A program made the translations under genes and the position numbers. 64,000 bases of DNA from Lumbricus rubellus. Taxonomy: Eukaryota; Annelida; Clitellata; Crassiclitellata; Lumbricidae. The notes beneath the pieces were generated by a model. The model was given only the letters and a program-made list of their open reading frames with translations. It was not told the DNA's origin and did not search any database. This document shows positions 11,898 to 23,044 of this stretch, in pieces (position 1 is the stretch's first letter; each line of letters begins with the position of its first letter). Where the stretch lies: contig OX243817.1 of the NCBI GenBank assembly GCA_945859605.1, positions 34,870,968 through 34,934,967 on the forward strand, in the 5' to 3' direction.

Positions 11898-12682
11898 CAA
11901 AGCTCGAGGGTACGTACCATACGTATTCTATTTTTTGAAAGGTACGTACGTATTTTAACGTACCCTATTTTAGGGTACGTACCAATAAATAAAATACGTT
12001 AACCACGTCATTGCTCATTATAAGAATTACAATTTAATTTAAGCAAACAATCACAACCCAGTATAGGGCGTAGTAAATTGCTGCAATGCTATATTGTAGG
12101 TCTACATGTATGTTTATCCATCATACATTGCACTTAATGCACTAATGCCAGTCAGTCGGCTCAGTTCTGCTGCAGCACTTCAAAGGTGTATTCTTATGCG
12201 ATTGCCTGATCCACACTAGAACTGTTTGTCGAAAAAATTGCATTCGATCAAAGAATTCTTTTTCGCATTTTTCAAAACTTTCCCGTGCGTATATTCCTTC
12301 CCATGTTCTCTGGGCATCGCTGAATCGCTGACTGATGCATAGGCTATATACGTATTGCAACTTTAGAGTTACAGCAATTTGCAAACCAGTGACGTGTATT
12401 TAGCTCTAGTCGGAAAGACAGTACAATTTGCATTAAATTAATTATAACCGAAGAAATTATCGAATTAAATTTACTGCTACGCTACCGGAAGTATCGGTTT
12501 CAATGACGCATAGGCCTACAGTTGACGTCAGATTATAGCCTACGTAGGCTATGGGTCGCCGGGTAAACCATGAATAAAATTTTCGTGTATGGTACCGTAC
12601 GTACCATACGCGTATTCTATTTTTTGAAAGGTACGTTCGTATTTTAACGTATTCTATTTTAGGGTACGCGTACCCTCGAGCT
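11898..12682. mobile_element. Inverted-repeat element interrupting the remnant ORF
   Basis: Ends AGCTCGAGGGTACG are inverted at 11901 and 12682. A near-duplicate ATGAAATAAG / ATGGAAATAAG flanks both sides, suggesting a target-site duplication of about 10 bp. About 75 bp just inside each end (TATTCTATTTTTTGAAAGGT) is also repeated in direct orientation. An 80-codon minus frame inside has no known domain. Confidence 0.55.
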
Positions 12683-12699
12683 ATGGAAATAAGTGATGA

Positions 12700-13090
12700 T
12701 AGGCATACGACAGAATTGTACGACTCAATAACCTATCAGTCCACGGTGTGCAACCTGCAGGGACAGTGATGAAGTGAACATGGCTTCTACGGCTGCAGTT
12801 CAAACACGACCCAGTAGCCTACAGTTTTCTATCAAACTTTGGAGAGACAGTTACGTTGTTAGAGCAAGTTGCAGCATTAGCAGAAAAGAACTTGGTTCGT
12901 GGCTGCAGGGCAGGTTGAAGGTCAACTGCAACTCGTGAGACGTTTGACCAGCTGAGACTAGACATCTGTATTTCATCCACAGTCGGAAATGATGCTTTCC
13001 CTCCTACAAGCAGTGGGATCAGAGGCCACATCCAGCGAGGGACCTTCCTGGTGCACAGGGTATGCCAACTACTTGCACTACTATTATTGT
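12700..13090. other. Spacer with remnant coding-like sequence
   Basis: Contains the distal part of the interrupted acidic frame up to about 12770. The 124-codon frame on the minus strand at 12819-13193 runs into the SINE and shows no domain. Confidence 0.35.
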
Positions 13091-13296
13091 GGGGCACGGT
13101 GTTGTAGTGGTGGCGTCGTTGCCTTGGAGCCGGAAGGTTCGAGGTTCGAATCCACATCGCTGCGTAGGGACCTTGAGCAAGTCTTTCACTCACAATTGCT
13201 CAGCACTTCGGCGTGAAACTCCGATGCAGTGTCCGCTCTGCATTGGGAAACACCTCTGAGTAGTGAGAGCTTGATGGGGCGCTATAACAAGTGCAC
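13091..13296 (+). mobile_element. tRNA-derived SINE, copy 1
   Basis: The head has a degenerate polymerase III A box (GTTGTAGTGG) and a perfect B box GGTTCGAATCC at about 13140-13155. A SINE body and a tail ending GGCGCTATAACAAG follow. The same unit occurs at 18499-18700 and, 5'-truncated, at 57888-58010. Confidence 0.85.
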
Positions 13297-13361
13297 AGTC
13301 ATGCCTACACAAACGATTGAGACCATATAATTATAGGCGTAGACCAAAGTTATAATATATA

Positions 13362-13484
13362 GGCTACCACATATATATATATAATATATATGTGGTAGCC
13401 ACATATATAATATATATATATGTGGTAGCCTATATATTATATCTTAGGTCTATATATATATAATATTATATATATATAATATAT

Positions 13485-13518
<34 letters not shown>

Positions 13519-13521
13519 AAT
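13362..13521. repeat. TA-rich microsatellite with a palindrome
   Basis: AT dinucleotide runs interrupted by GTGGTAGCC and its inverse, so the DNA can fold into a cruciform. Confidence 0.9.
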
Positions 13522-13980
13522 ACGGTCCTCCAAGACATTCGGACAATTTTCCAGGTGATTAAGAAAGATTATAAGGTGCATTTTAAAGATTCGCATGCAA
13601 AATGGAGAGTAAGCTTACCAGTAGGCTATTATAAACGGCTTTGCTGCAGTTTAATCCAGAGAGGTTGCTTGTTGATTACCATAGGATTATATTTGAATAT
13701 TAAATTCCAAACATTAAGAACTGATTAAAATCATAATATTAGGCTATGTAGGTTATGCATTATCGTACCCATTGATACCCACACTTTTTTTAATTTGTTT
13801 TTATGTAAATTTGCTTTAAAAGCCTAAAGGTAGTTAAGGGCCCGGTTAATGCTCAGCCCAGGGGCCCGGAATTTCTGTCGGCGGGCCTGAGCATCATGAG
13901 CATGACACTAACATCCTGAAAGAAAATGATAGCGATTTTCGACCGGCTCCAATTCAGTAGGCCTAAGCTTATCTGTATAG
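13522..13980. other. Spacer; last 90 bp is shared 3' flank
   Basis: Nothing recognised except the 13893-13980 portion, which is homologous to 2500-2591 downstream of the neighbouring paralog. Confidence 0.45.
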
Positions 13981-16056
13981 CTATCGCAGAATGCTGTAGC
14001 GAGCGTAGTCAATGCTGATAGCGGCAGATAGCATGGCAATCGAGTGAATCGACAGTCTTCTAAGAGCAACATGAATCTCCTTGTGAGCATCACAAAACAG
14101 CCTCGTGTTATCTAAACAATCACCATTGCTCATGTGCAACTTATTTCTACACCGAATTCGAATATACTCCAGAAACTCACTAGCACAAACCTGAATAACG
14201 AGATCACGAACAAGTAATCTTCGGTCCAACGCAGACCGTTCATTCTGACTAATGTCTGTCATATAGAGAGTGATAAATCCGAACAGAGCTTGAATGCCTG
14301 AATCGAATATGTCTATATATTGGCGATTTATGAAGATGCGAAGTATTTCATTTGAGAAGGCAACTTCAAACGTATTCATACTAAAAATTTGTTTTAATGA
14401 TTTCAGACATGCCAGTCCCTCTTCACATATCTTTAATGCCTGTCGATAATCATGTAGACCAGTATACAAAAAATTCGCATAGTATGCGGAGCTGATGAAG
14501 TAGGACGCATTCGGGTGAATGGCATCAACTGTTGATAGTATGGATTGACACAGAGCTTCCATGACTTCGCTCGTCAAATTGCCTTCCTCTGTTCGCCGAT
14601 AGCAACACAGGCGCTGTTTGTTTACACCGGGTGTGTCGCACAAAAACCTGTTTACGGCGATCGGAAGCGAATCAAACAGTGAAATGTAGACATCCGAGTA
14701 ACTGTTTGCACCTTTCCTTTTGCAGCTAGTCTGAAAGTTACTCAAAGCATCTGCATCGTATGCCTTCCTTCTTTCGCTGATATTTTCTTCACCTGAAGAT
14801 AGATCAGCCATCAGAAGACGATGCAATTGTACTGCTCTGAATAAATGCTCGACTTCATTACGGAGTAATGCACTTGATGACAAATCTTTCACAATGTATC
14901 TTCCACGTTCTTCATTGAATACATTCGTAAAATATTTTCTATTTATTGCGAGTTGACATAGCAGTATCGCCTTGTCGCTGAACTGAACGTGAAGCATTTT
15001 GCCACAATAAACTTTTGGCTCCCTACAAATAACTCCATGAATGACTTGGAGAGCGTCGTGCAACAATGAAACTTCGTTGCTAACATCAGTATCACAATGC
15101 AAATAGTCAAGCATGTTGTACCCTCGTATGAAATAATTTGGACAATTTTTTTCAATTACCCATTGAATCATCTGCAGAAGTAACTCTTCAATAGTTGCCT
15201 CAATTCGATCTACATTCCAAAAGTCAGACGACTTTTCTTCGCAAGCCCACAGCATCAATGTTTTGAAGAAGTATGTGCACAGAAATGTCTTCTTCTCTCC
15301 TCCACTTTTCTTAACCATATCGGATTTCAGAAGTCGAAGTATGTGGTAAATATACTTTTGAACTTCATTCCAGCTGTTCACCAATATCAACTCCGCCTTG
15401 GAAAACGACAACCTCCAAATAGTGTCATCGTTTGGATTGTTTTCGTGTGACTTTGGAACAAGATGACATCCACCTGCGACAATTTTCTCAATCAAATCTC
15501 TGGCTGGCCAACCATGACATCGTTCACGAGTTCTCCACTCATCTGCTTCTGTTGGCCAGTGAGGACATAAAACGGATGTAACAACGTCAGTCGTAAATTC
15601 TTCAATTGCTTTTAATTTCGGTGTATACTGCAGTGCATTGTCGAATATAGTGGTGACTTCAGACCACACCGCCAGACGCTTTTTTATTGCTGGTCCACGA
15701 AAGGGTTTGCGATTCAATATTTCGTCACGACGCCTCAGTAAACGAGCAAATCCCAAATGACAGTTTTCAGTTTCAATTGTTAGTATTTCACCATGAAAAG
15801 AGTTTGAAATCATCGCGGTTTCTGTTGCAGCAATGAGCTTTCGGTCGTAGAACATGTGATCAAGATCGGTTAAATTCAACAACGCGTATTCGAGTGGTTG
15901 TTCGTAGAAGCTACCGCAGACTAACGTGGCCGGGTGGTAGTTGAGAGGAAGAATATGCCTGCGAAAATTGTCAAATTCTTCAAATTGTTGGGGATTCATT
16001 TCCTGTACCTTTGAGCCCAGATTCTGTTTGATATTTGCCCGGACATTTGTTAACAT
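13981..16056 (-). CDS. Mab-21/cGAS-like protein with helical C-terminal extension (cGLR candidate)
   Basis: 691 residues, one exon, ATG at 16056. Core motifs: GSFYEQ 48-53, Asp64/Asp66 in TDLDHM, Asp157 in TTDVV before CPHWP, GGCHLVPKSH, WRLSFSKAEL and FKTLMLWACEE. The extension carries the TPR-like segment SSAYYANFLYTGLHDYRQAL and the C-terminal FLEYIRIRCRNKL motif seen in all complete members. Closest relatives in the window are the genes at 2592 and 45644: shared HILPLNYHP N-terminus, shared 5' flank, shared 3' flank with 2592. It is head-to-head with the gene at 20078, about 4 kb apart. Enzymatic activity is plausible from the intact acidic residues, not shown. Confidence 0.9.
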   Translation of the reverse strand: MLTNVRANIKQNLGSKVQEMNPQQFEEFDNFRRHILPLNYHPATLVCGSFYEQPLEYALLNLTDLDHMFYDRKLIAATETAMISNSFHGEILTIETENCHLGFARLLRRRDEILNRKPFRGPAIKKRLAVWSEVTTIFDNALQYTPKLKAIEEFTTDVVTSVLCPHWPTEADEWRTRERCHGWPARDLIEKIVAGGCHLVPKSHENNPNDDTIWRLSFSKAELILVNSWNEVQKYIYHILRLLKSDMVKKSGGEKKTFLCTYFFKTLMLWACEEKSSDFWNVDRIEATIEELLLQMIQWVIEKNCPNYFIRGYNMLDYLHCDTDVSNEVSLLHDALQVIHGVICREPKVYCGKMLHVQFSDKAILLCQLAINRKYFTNVFNEERGRYIVKDLSSSALLRNEVEHLFRAVQLHRLLMADLSSGEENISERRKAYDADALSNFQTSCKRKGANSYSDVYISLFDSLPIAVNRFLCDTPGVNKQRLCCYRRTEEGNLTSEVMEALCQSILSTVDAIHPNASYFISSAYYANFLYTGLHDYRQALKICEEGLACLKSLKQIFSMNTFEVAFSNEILRIFINRQYIDIFDSGIQALFGFITLYMTDISQNERSALDRRLLVRDLVIQVCASEFLEYIRIRCRNKLHMSNGDCLDNTRLFCDAHKEIHVALRRLSIHSIAMLSAAISIDYARYSILR

Positions 16057-16350
16057 TAGATAGGCCTATGAAACTGAACTTCCTCTTTGTCGATATATGC
16101 TATCGGTACGCTTATGCAATTGGTTCTTCCTTTTTATGCTCCGTATAATGTAAGTGTAGGCTATTTAGGACTATTCAAAGTCTTAGAGAAGTGTTGTGAC
16201 ACTTCTAACATCGAAACGACTTCCGTGCAAGGAACAAGCGCAGGATCTTTATAATTATTCCGAAGCGCAATCTTCACTGATCACTGTAATTTAATGGATT
16301 TCCGCAGGTCGCATGCATTGGCGTCAATGACACAAACCTAAAATAAATAA
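16057..16350 (-). promoter_or_regulatory. Conserved 5' flank of the minus-strand subgroup
   Basis: Parallels 4671-4990 segment by segment: TTTCATAGGCCTAT next to the start with a preceding TTCAG acceptor-like site on the minus strand, then the GTGTTGTGA, GGAACAAGC and GCATTGGCGTCAATGA segments. Likely promoter or 5' noncoding exon region. Confidence 0.5.
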
Positions 16351-16810
16351 TGAGATTTCTTTTATTTGACTGCGGCACACAAGTGTTGTAGTCTATAGAG
16401 GAATCAATGCTTTTTATCATGAACGGAGACTTAGGGGTTGACAGGGGGACGGTCCCTCCAATGTTTGTGGTGGTGGTGTGGGAGGGGGAACCGTTCATGT
16501 TCGTGGCCTATTCCAATGTCTAAGAAATAAACGTGTTTAAATGACAGCGTACGTAAATTTCCACAGTGTTGGAAGATGTAGGATATTTTGGCTGTTCCTG
16601 GCAATATAATATGGGGAAACTCAAAAAAGAAAATAAGGCCATCAGCTATTTTGCATGAAATGTATAATTACATGTATTGTATATTCATTATTTTCATAAT
16701 TAGGTTATGTGATTAATATATCCTACTGTAACAGTCAGAGGTGTCATGTCTAACACTTAACAGTGTCATGTCTAACACTTAATTGCTGTTTGGTCATTTT
16801 TCAGCACTAG
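16351..16810. other. Spacer, nothing recognised
   Basis: Part of the head-to-head interval between two cGLR-like genes; no elements with clear ends found. Confidence 0.4.
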
Positions 16811-16922
16811 GTAATTGTCCGGGGGTAATTGTCCGGGGGGTAATTGTCCTGGGGATAATTGGCACGGGGTATTTGTTTGGGGGTTAATTGTCCGGTGGTA
16901 ATTGTTCGGGGGATTATTTTCC
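16811..16922. repeat. Short minisatellite, TAATTGTCCGGGGG unit
   Basis: About seven degenerate tandem copies of a 14-17 bp unit, G-rich on the plus strand. Confidence 0.8.
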
Positions 16923-17746
16923 TGTAACCAGATATTAACAAGGAAGGAATATCGGCTATAGGCCCTAATAGTTAATTAACTATCGACAACAAAAAATTTG
17001 TCAAGAACTGACTATAATTTGAAGGTTTAAGAAATTATCGGTGATAACTCAAATATTAAATATAAATTCTGAATAATAACTATAATCATGCTTAAGTTAC
17101 AACAAAGTACTTAGACTCACCCCGAAACGACGACCAACCAAGATAGCCCTATTGGAATAACATGTTCCTCCACTTAACTGACTAACTAACTCGTCTTTAA
17201 TAATTTATGTCTTTTCATAGCAGCCAAAACGTCGTGGGAGAGCGGAGTTTACCCTAATTATATACCAGCCAGTGAAAATGTCAATATCCACTTAGGCAGA
17301 GTAGGCAAAACATCGGTTCAGGCTCATCCAGGCAACAGCCTTTGCTTACGGCCTTAGTCATTTACCCTTTCAACTACTGCATTTTGCCATTCTGTCTGTG
17401 TGTAGAATCTAGTTATAGCCACCTTGCATAAGCCTATAAATTATACTTAGGCCCTAATTATATTATGACAGAACTATTGACCAGGAACAGCTTGTGTGTT
17501 TTATTTGTGTGTCGGTTTTATTGCCACCTATCGAGTCAAGTAAAAATGTTATGATGCAGCTTGAGATCAGTAATTATTTTACTGCATGCGATTCAGGCGA
17601 ATGGTTAACTTTTATTAGCTGAAATAAAATCTCATGATGAGGTCTAGGCTACCTACGTCTAACATCAACGAATGACAGTTATATAGCAATTGAGCAAACA
17701 AACCAGGCAGGTCTTTCACTCAAAACTGAAAACATCACTTTTTCAC
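16923..17746. other. Spacer, nothing recognised
   Basis: AT-rich; no gene or element supported. Confidence 0.4.
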
Positions 17747-18087
17747 CAGGGTTGTACACGAGGGTATACGCGTGTATACAGCGCGTATTCACCTCCGGGG
17801 GAAAACGGCATCGTATACTTACCTCCCGAAAACCAGGGTATACGTGGGAAAACAGCAGGGTATACACGGGTACACGCTGTTAATTAGATGTAGGCCTATT
17901 CTTGCAGCAATTGTGAGCGAATGACTAAAAAAAGTCATCAGCTTATTCGGACGGGAAATAGGCGAATATTTTCTGAAGATTTCGGCCGGATGACCAAAAA
18001 AAGGTCGTCAGAATTTTCAGCCCAAAAAGAGTCGGTTTTTCTCCCGGTCAGCGTGTACTCACCTCAAAATTTACCAGTACAGCCCTG
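17747..18087. mobile_element. hAT-type MITE, family copy A
   Basis: 341 bp with inverted ends CAGGGTTGTAC / CAGGGCTGTAC and perfect 8-bp direct repeats TTTTTCAC on both sides (17739-17746 and 18088-18095). Contains repeated GGGTATACG segments and two GGCCGGATGAC/AAAAAAG-type segments. A diverged second copy is at 22598-23036. Confidence 0.85.
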
Positions 18088-18242
18088 TTTTTCACCAATC
18101 CTATCCTGATTCCATCTCTTATCCTCACACCCCTCGCCTTTCAACTCTAAGCAGCACCAAAGTAAGCCGTCCGTATGTCTGCCTGTCTGACCCTCATTCG
18201 CTACTTTGAGATTGCACTTTTAACGTAGTCCTGAGCAGAGAC

Positions 18243-18429
18243 AAGTAACATGACAATAACGACGATGATGACGACGACGAGGAGGAGGAAGATTATGATG
18301 ATGACGGCGATGACGATGACGAAGACGAAGACAACGACGATGACGATGATAATGATCATCATGATTATGATGAAGAAGATTACGACAATCATGATGATGA
18401 CGATGACAACGACGACGATGATGATGATT

Positions 18430-18461
<32 letters not shown>

Positions 18462-18497
18462 TATTGTCGTCGTCATCATCATCATCATCACCACATC
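18243..18497. repeat. Imperfect GAT/GAC trinucleotide microsatellite
   Basis: Trinucleotide array directly abutting the SINE at 18499; Met/Thr/Ile-rich frames across it are artefacts. Confidence 0.9.
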
Positions 18498-18498
18498 A

Positions 18499-18700
18499 TG
18501 GGCGCGGTGGTCTAGTGGTGGCGTCGTTGCCTTGGAGCCAGAAGGTCCGAGGTTCGAATCCACCTGGCCGCGTAAGGACCTTGGGCAAGTCCTTCACTCA
18601 CAATTGCTCAGCGCTTCGGCGTGAAACTCCGATGCAGTGTCCGCTCTGCATCGGGAGCGCCTCTGAGTAGAAAGAGCTTGAAGGGGCGCTATAACAAGTA
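18499..18700 (+). mobile_element. tRNA-derived SINE, copy 2 (best preserved)
   Basis: Intact A box (TGGTCTAGTGG) and B box GGTTCGAATCC in the tRNA-like head, then a roughly 130 bp body. The tail contains CGGGAGCGCCTCTGAGTAG and GGCGCTATAACAAG. The tail matches the 3' end of the LINE at 58662 and 23694, suggesting the SINE borrows that LINE's machinery. It sits inside a trinucleotide microsatellite. Confidence 0.9.
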
Positions 18701-18713
18701 GGCCTACACATAC

Positions 18714-18714
<1 letters not shown>

Positions 18715-18811
<97 letters not shown>
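18715..18811. repeat. Pure ATC/ATG microsatellite
   Basis: About 32 uninterrupted copies directly following the SINE tail; poly-Met frame is an artefact. Confidence 0.97.
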
Positions 18812-18812
<1 letters not shown>

Positions 18813-19320
18813 GGTGATAGGCTAGTTATTCGTAATCGCGATCTCGAATTTGCAAAGCGCGACTTCAAGAAAAACTCCGCATAGGTGTTCCCAACCTTAC
18901 AGCACCAAACCAAGATCAAAGAGAATGTTTTTAAACGGCTGTGGAAAGCGGCAAATAAAGACAAATTAGACCTACACTCATGTGATGTGAAAAAGATAAT
19001 TTATGGCAATAGAAACCCTGTGGTAGACAGGACAGTAACGTATTTTGATTCTTTGGGTATTTTGTTCCTTGTTATGTTTGACACCAATACTGCATATTAC
19101 CATTTCTGCATTTGCACCTTACCGTGCAGTAGCCCCAGTCCAAATAGCAAACTAATAGAGGTCAAGTAGTAATTTCCTAAGACTAATACAAGTGATGCGT
19201 CACATCATGTTATCATGCTAGCTTCAGGCACTCTAAAGAAGGCTGTCCAAAAGCAATGCGTGCGTGAAATAGTTAAAAGTATTTTGTGAGAATGAGTCGA
19301 GTGTTTTATGAGATTTCTGA
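18812..19320. other. Spacer upstream of the gene at 20078
   Basis: A 94-codon plus-strand frame (18885-19169) is present but has no domain I recognise and is not called. Confidence 0.35.
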
Positions 19321-19321
19321 G

Positions 19322-19542
19322 TACTTATTGACGTCATAACTTCGTCGAATCGACACTCGACAGTACCCTCCAATATGTTTGTTTGTCTTCTCCACACCTG
19401 GAACTTCCGTCTGGGCGCGTTTTAGGCCGGAGTTTGCGTGTATCGCGCAAAGTTCTAGTCGTGCATGATGAGCCTATTCGCAAGTCAGGTGTAAGCCAGA
19501 GTTTTGAGGATTGTCATACAAAAGGTTCTGCAGTACCGGGAG
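19322..19542 (+). promoter_or_regulatory. Conserved 5' block with splice donor, plus-strand subgroup
   Basis: Shared in order with 24686-24866 and 54016-54303: a GACGTCATAACTTCGTC-type segment, a TTTGTTTG..CTTC segment, GTGTAAGCCAGAG, then TTGTCATACAAAAGG. It ends at a donor-like AG/GTTAGT at 19541-19548. The matching acceptor TTCTAGCAG/TTC ends at 20046, 31 bp before the ATG. I infer a noncoding first exon and an intron of about 500 bp. The promoter should lie in or just upstream of this block. Confidence 0.55.
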
Positions 19543-20077
19543 GTTAGTCAATGGGGACTTAAGCATTAATTTATTTGCGCTTTAGACCTACAATTAATTT
19601 GTATAGGGCCTAACTGTTTTCAAGATATGGACTGAGCGGCGAGAATAATAGAGTCTATTATAATGTGAAGTCGCATGTTCGAAATGCAATTACATTTATA
19701 GTGCTGTTTGTTACAATAGTGAGTGGGATATTGGGTTGGCTAAGGATAATTTTATATTGAAACTTTTACGCTCAGGCCTATACTATGGTACAGCGCATAG
19801 GCTTTCTAAAATTTTAGTGGTAGCTTAGGTGCTTAAATCTGTCACATTCACAAACGCATTCACATTTAGGCAACACCGTTTTCTGACACGCCCATTCTTG
19901 TCGACCATTAGGCCTACAGGTCCACCACTCCCCTGAAATACTTATAAAGGCAGTTGTATTCATGAATATGTAAATGTAATTCGATTTGCAGAGAACTTGG
20001 AATGTAACATTCATCGGCAAGTTGAAAAACAATAAATTTCTAGCAGTTCACTTCAATTCTCCACACTATCGAGCAAA

Positions 20078-22111
20078 ATGAAACTTATTTCGAGACGGCA
20101 AAGAGATATAGATTTAGATCATGTTGAAGATCTTGAAAACTTTTGCAAGCATATTCTTCCTCGTCCTTGCAAAAAGGGCGTATTCTTCTGTGGCAGCTTC
20201 TACGAACAGGCCATCGAATACGCGATGCTGAATTTAACTGATCTTGACCATATGCAATTCGACCGCACCGTCATAGCGGCGACAAAAGACCAGGACATTT
20301 CGAGACATTTTCACGCAGAGATACTAAGCATTGATACTAATAAATGTCACTTGGGATTTGCTCGCTTATTGCGGCGTTGCGGAGAAAAGACGGAATGCAT
20401 CAGTCTTAGCAGAAAATCATTACACGGACCAGCAATAAGAAGTCGTCTGATAACGTGGTCTGAGGTCAGTGATATATTCAACGCAGCATTGAAGATCCGT
20501 CCAAATTTAAAAGCCTTTGTAGAAATGACGAATGACTACGTATACGCCATCCTATGTCCTTACTGGCCACCAGAGGCCGAGGAGTGGAGAACTCGTAAAC
20601 GATGTCATGCTTGGCCAACCAGAGATTTGATTGAGAAAATTGTCGCAGGTGGATGTCATCTTGTTCCGAAGTCACATCATAGCAATCCTAATGATAACAC
20701 TAGTTGGAGGTTTTCTTTTTCTCGGGCGGAGTTAATATTGCTGAGTAGTTGGAGTGAAGTCCAAAAGTATGTTTACCACATACTTCGACTTCTTAAATCC
20801 AATGTCGTTGCAACATGTGGAGGTGAGAATAAGACATTTCTATGCACATACTACTTCAAAACTCTTATGTTGTGGGCTTGCGAGGAAAAACCCTCTGACG
20901 TTTGGTGTGAAGATCAAATTGAAGCAACCATTGAAGAGTTGCTGTTGCAGATGATTCAATGGGTTATTGACAGAAATTGTCCAAATTATTTTTTCCCAGG
21001 GTACAACATGCTTGACTATTTGCAGAACGAAGTTGATGTGAGCAGAGAAGTTTTACTCTTGTATGACGCTCGCAAAGTTGTTCCAACAGTTATTACATCT
21101 CAACCAAAGGTTTACCGTGGCAAAGTGTTTCATGTTCTGATTAGTGATAAGGCGTTACTTTTGGCTCAGCTGGCAATAAACAGAAGATTTTTCAGCAATG
21201 CGTTGAATCCTAAACACGGAAGATATATTGTGGAAAAATTATCAACATGTCCATTGTTGAGTCGTGAAGTAGAACATTTATACAGAGCAATTCAATTGCA
21301 CCATCTCATGGCATCAGATCTGATTTCATGTGAAGAGAAGATCAGCGATCGAAGGAAATTTTACGAAATAGAGGCCTTGAGAAACTTTAAGATTGGTTGC
21401 AAAAGTAAAGGTGCAAACAGTTACTCAGATGTTTATATTTCATCGCTGGATAATCTTTCGCGCACCGTAGACAAGTTTTTATTCGGAACACCCGATGAGC
21501 AAAGGCAGCGCATGTGCTGCTATCGACGATCAGATGAAGAAAATTTGACAAAAGAAGCCATGGAAGCTCTATGTCAAACAATGATATCTACACTCGACAA
21601 CAATCACTACAATCCGTCGTTTTTCATCAGCGCCGCTTACTATGCGAATTTCCAATACACAGGTCTACAAGATTATTGGCAGGCATTGATGATTTGTGAG
21701 GAGACGCTGGCGTCATTCGGAAGATTAGAGAAAACAGTTGGTCTGAATACGTTTGAAGCTGCTTTCTCAGATGAAATTCTTTGCGTTTTTATAAATCGCC
21801 AATATATAAACATATTCGATAAGGGAATTCAGGTTATTTTTGGATTTTTGACACTCCTTATTAATTGTATTAAACGTATTGCGAAACGCAAGTTGCATAG
21901 AACGTTACTTGTACGTGATTTCGTTCTTCAAGTTTGTCCTGTTGGAATTCTGGAGTATATTCGAATTAGGTGTAGAAGTAAGTTGCATCTGAGTAAAGGC
22001 GATTGCTTTGAGACCTTGAACTTCTTATACGATAAAGATAGCGAGAGAGATACCGCTCTTAGAAAACAGTCGAATGCAACCTTTTTTGCCGCTCTGTGCA
22101 TTAAGCTGTGA
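20078..22111 (+). CDS. Mab-21/cGAS-like protein with helical C-terminal extension (cGLR candidate)
   Basis: 677 residues in one coding exon. GSFYEQ 39-44, Asp55/Asp57 in TDLDHM, Asp153 in TNDYVYAILC before CPYWP, GGCHLVPKSH, WRFSFSRAEL and FKTLMLWACEE mark the Mab-21 domain. A TPR-like stretch (SAAYYANFQYTGLQDYWQAL) lies near residues 514-546. The start is the first ATG after the inferred acceptor at 20046. The N-terminus has a basic lead (KLISRRQRD) absent from siblings. It is most like the genes at 25029 and 55439. All predicted catalytic acidic positions are kept, so activity is possible. It is followed by 3' flank shared with those siblings, interrupted by a hAT-type insertion. Confidence 0.9.
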   Translation: MKLISRRQRDIDLDHVEDLENFCKHILPRPCKKGVFFCGSFYEQAIEYAMLNLTDLDHMQFDRTVIAATKDQDISRHFHAEILSIDTNKCHLGFARLLRRCGEKTECISLSRKSLHGPAIRSRLITWSEVSDIFNAALKIRPNLKAFVEMTNDYVYAILCPYWPPEAEEWRTRKRCHAWPTRDLIEKIVAGGCHLVPKSHHSNPNDNTSWRFSFSRAELILLSSWSEVQKYVYHILRLLKSNVVATCGGENKTFLCTYYFKTLMLWACEEKPSDVWCEDQIEATIEELLLQMIQWVIDRNCPNYFFPGYNMLDYLQNEVDVSREVLLLYDARKVVPTVITSQPKVYRGKVFHVLISDKALLLAQLAINRRFFSNALNPKHGRYIVEKLSTCPLLSREVEHLYRAIQLHHLMASDLISCEEKISDRRKFYEIEALRNFKIGCKSKGANSYSDVYISSLDNLSRTVDKFLFGTPDEQRQRMCCYRRSDEENLTKEAMEALCQTMISTLDNNHYNPSFFISAAYYANFQYTGLQDYWQALMICEETLASFGRLEKTVGLNTFEAAFSDEILCVFINRQYINIFDKGIQVIFGFLTLLINCIKRIAKRKLHRTLLVRDFVLQVCPVGILEYIRIRCRSKLHLSKGDCFETLNFLYDKDSERDTALRKQSNATFFAALCIKL

Positions 22112-22589
22112 TGGATAGGCTACCGTTATTTTGCTAGAAAATTTCGTAAAACAACGTTTCGTTGAAGCTTAAATTGTGTCTTTTATGTTTCTTGAAATGA
22201 CAGAAAATCGCTGCATGCATAAACAAAGTGAATTACTTGCCTAAGGTCCCAACACAGAAGCAGTCTCATAACCTATATTCTCAACATTGTAAAACGCTTT
22301 CCATCCATTTGGCTTTGTACTTATTATAAACAGATCTTATATGCAATCCTAGCTAGAACTAAGCTTACTGTAGAGTTAATAGTGATTTAATGTGTCACTG
22401 TTTATGGTAACATATGGGAATGAAAGAAAAAGACGGTCACCCATGTCAAGCCCTAATTACCGGTAATAAAGGAGTTATAAAATTGGTTGTACACTCTATT
22501 TGCCTTCCATTTTTGCTAATTTGATGCATCATAAAGAGAAAGTCAACAATATTACAGAGTCAGCTTTTGCGCAACCATAATTGAATTGG
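22112..22589 (+). other. Duplicated 3' flank of the plus-strand subgroup
   Basis: Recognisable shared strings with 27045-27600 and 57449-58250: ACAAAGTGAATTACTTGCC, AGCAGTCTCA, CCATCCATTTGG, and a GCAACCATAATT segment. The homologous segment resumes after the transposon at 23037. Confidence 0.65.
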
Positions 22590-22597
22590 CTGTCATT

Positions 22598-23036
22598 CGG
22601 GGCTTTACTCAAGGGTAGGCCTTTACCCGGGTATACGGCGTATAGTCGTATACTCGCCTCCCGGAAGAAACGGCATCGTATAGACTACTCACCTCTCGAA
22701 AACCAGGGTTTAGCCTACGCTTTGTAAAAACCATGGTACACAAGTAACGCTAGTAAATAAGGCACACGCAGCTATTTAGGTGTAATTCGGGTAAATTTGG
22801 AGCAAATGACTAAAAAAATGGTCATGAGCTTTATCGAACGGAAAATCGGGGACTTTTAGAAAACTTTCGGCCGGATGACTAAAAAAAAGATCCTCAGTTT
22901 TTTCGGACGAAAAAAATTGGCGACTTTTTGTACTAAAAACTGGCGACTCTTACCGAAAAAATTTCGAGCGGGAAAATTTTACCGGAGGTAGCGTATAGGC
23001 CTACTCACCTTAAAAGTTCTGAGTACAGCTCTGCAA
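22598..23036. mobile_element. hAT-type MITE, family copy B
   Basis: Diverged relative of the element at 17747: same order of GGGTATACG, AACGGCATCGTATA, CTCGAAAACCAGGG, TTTCGGCCGGATGACTAAAA and a GTACAGCTCTG end. Flanked by CTGTCATT at 22590-22597 and 23037-23044. The siblings' flanks carry an uninterrupted GTCATTGAAAGAACAG at about 27605, i.e. an empty site. Confidence 0.75.
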
Positions 23037-23044
23037 CTGTCATT

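Noticed and set aside
18499..18570. tRNA gene
   Set aside because: A and B boxes are present but no full cloverleaf; the same head with the same body recurs as a SINE.
18201..18812. Met/Ile/Thr-rich frames on both strands
   Set aside because: GAT/ATC microsatellites flanking a SINE.
18885..19169. 94-codon plus-strand frame
   Set aside because: No recognisable domain, no conservation among the paralogous upstream regions, length compatible with chance.
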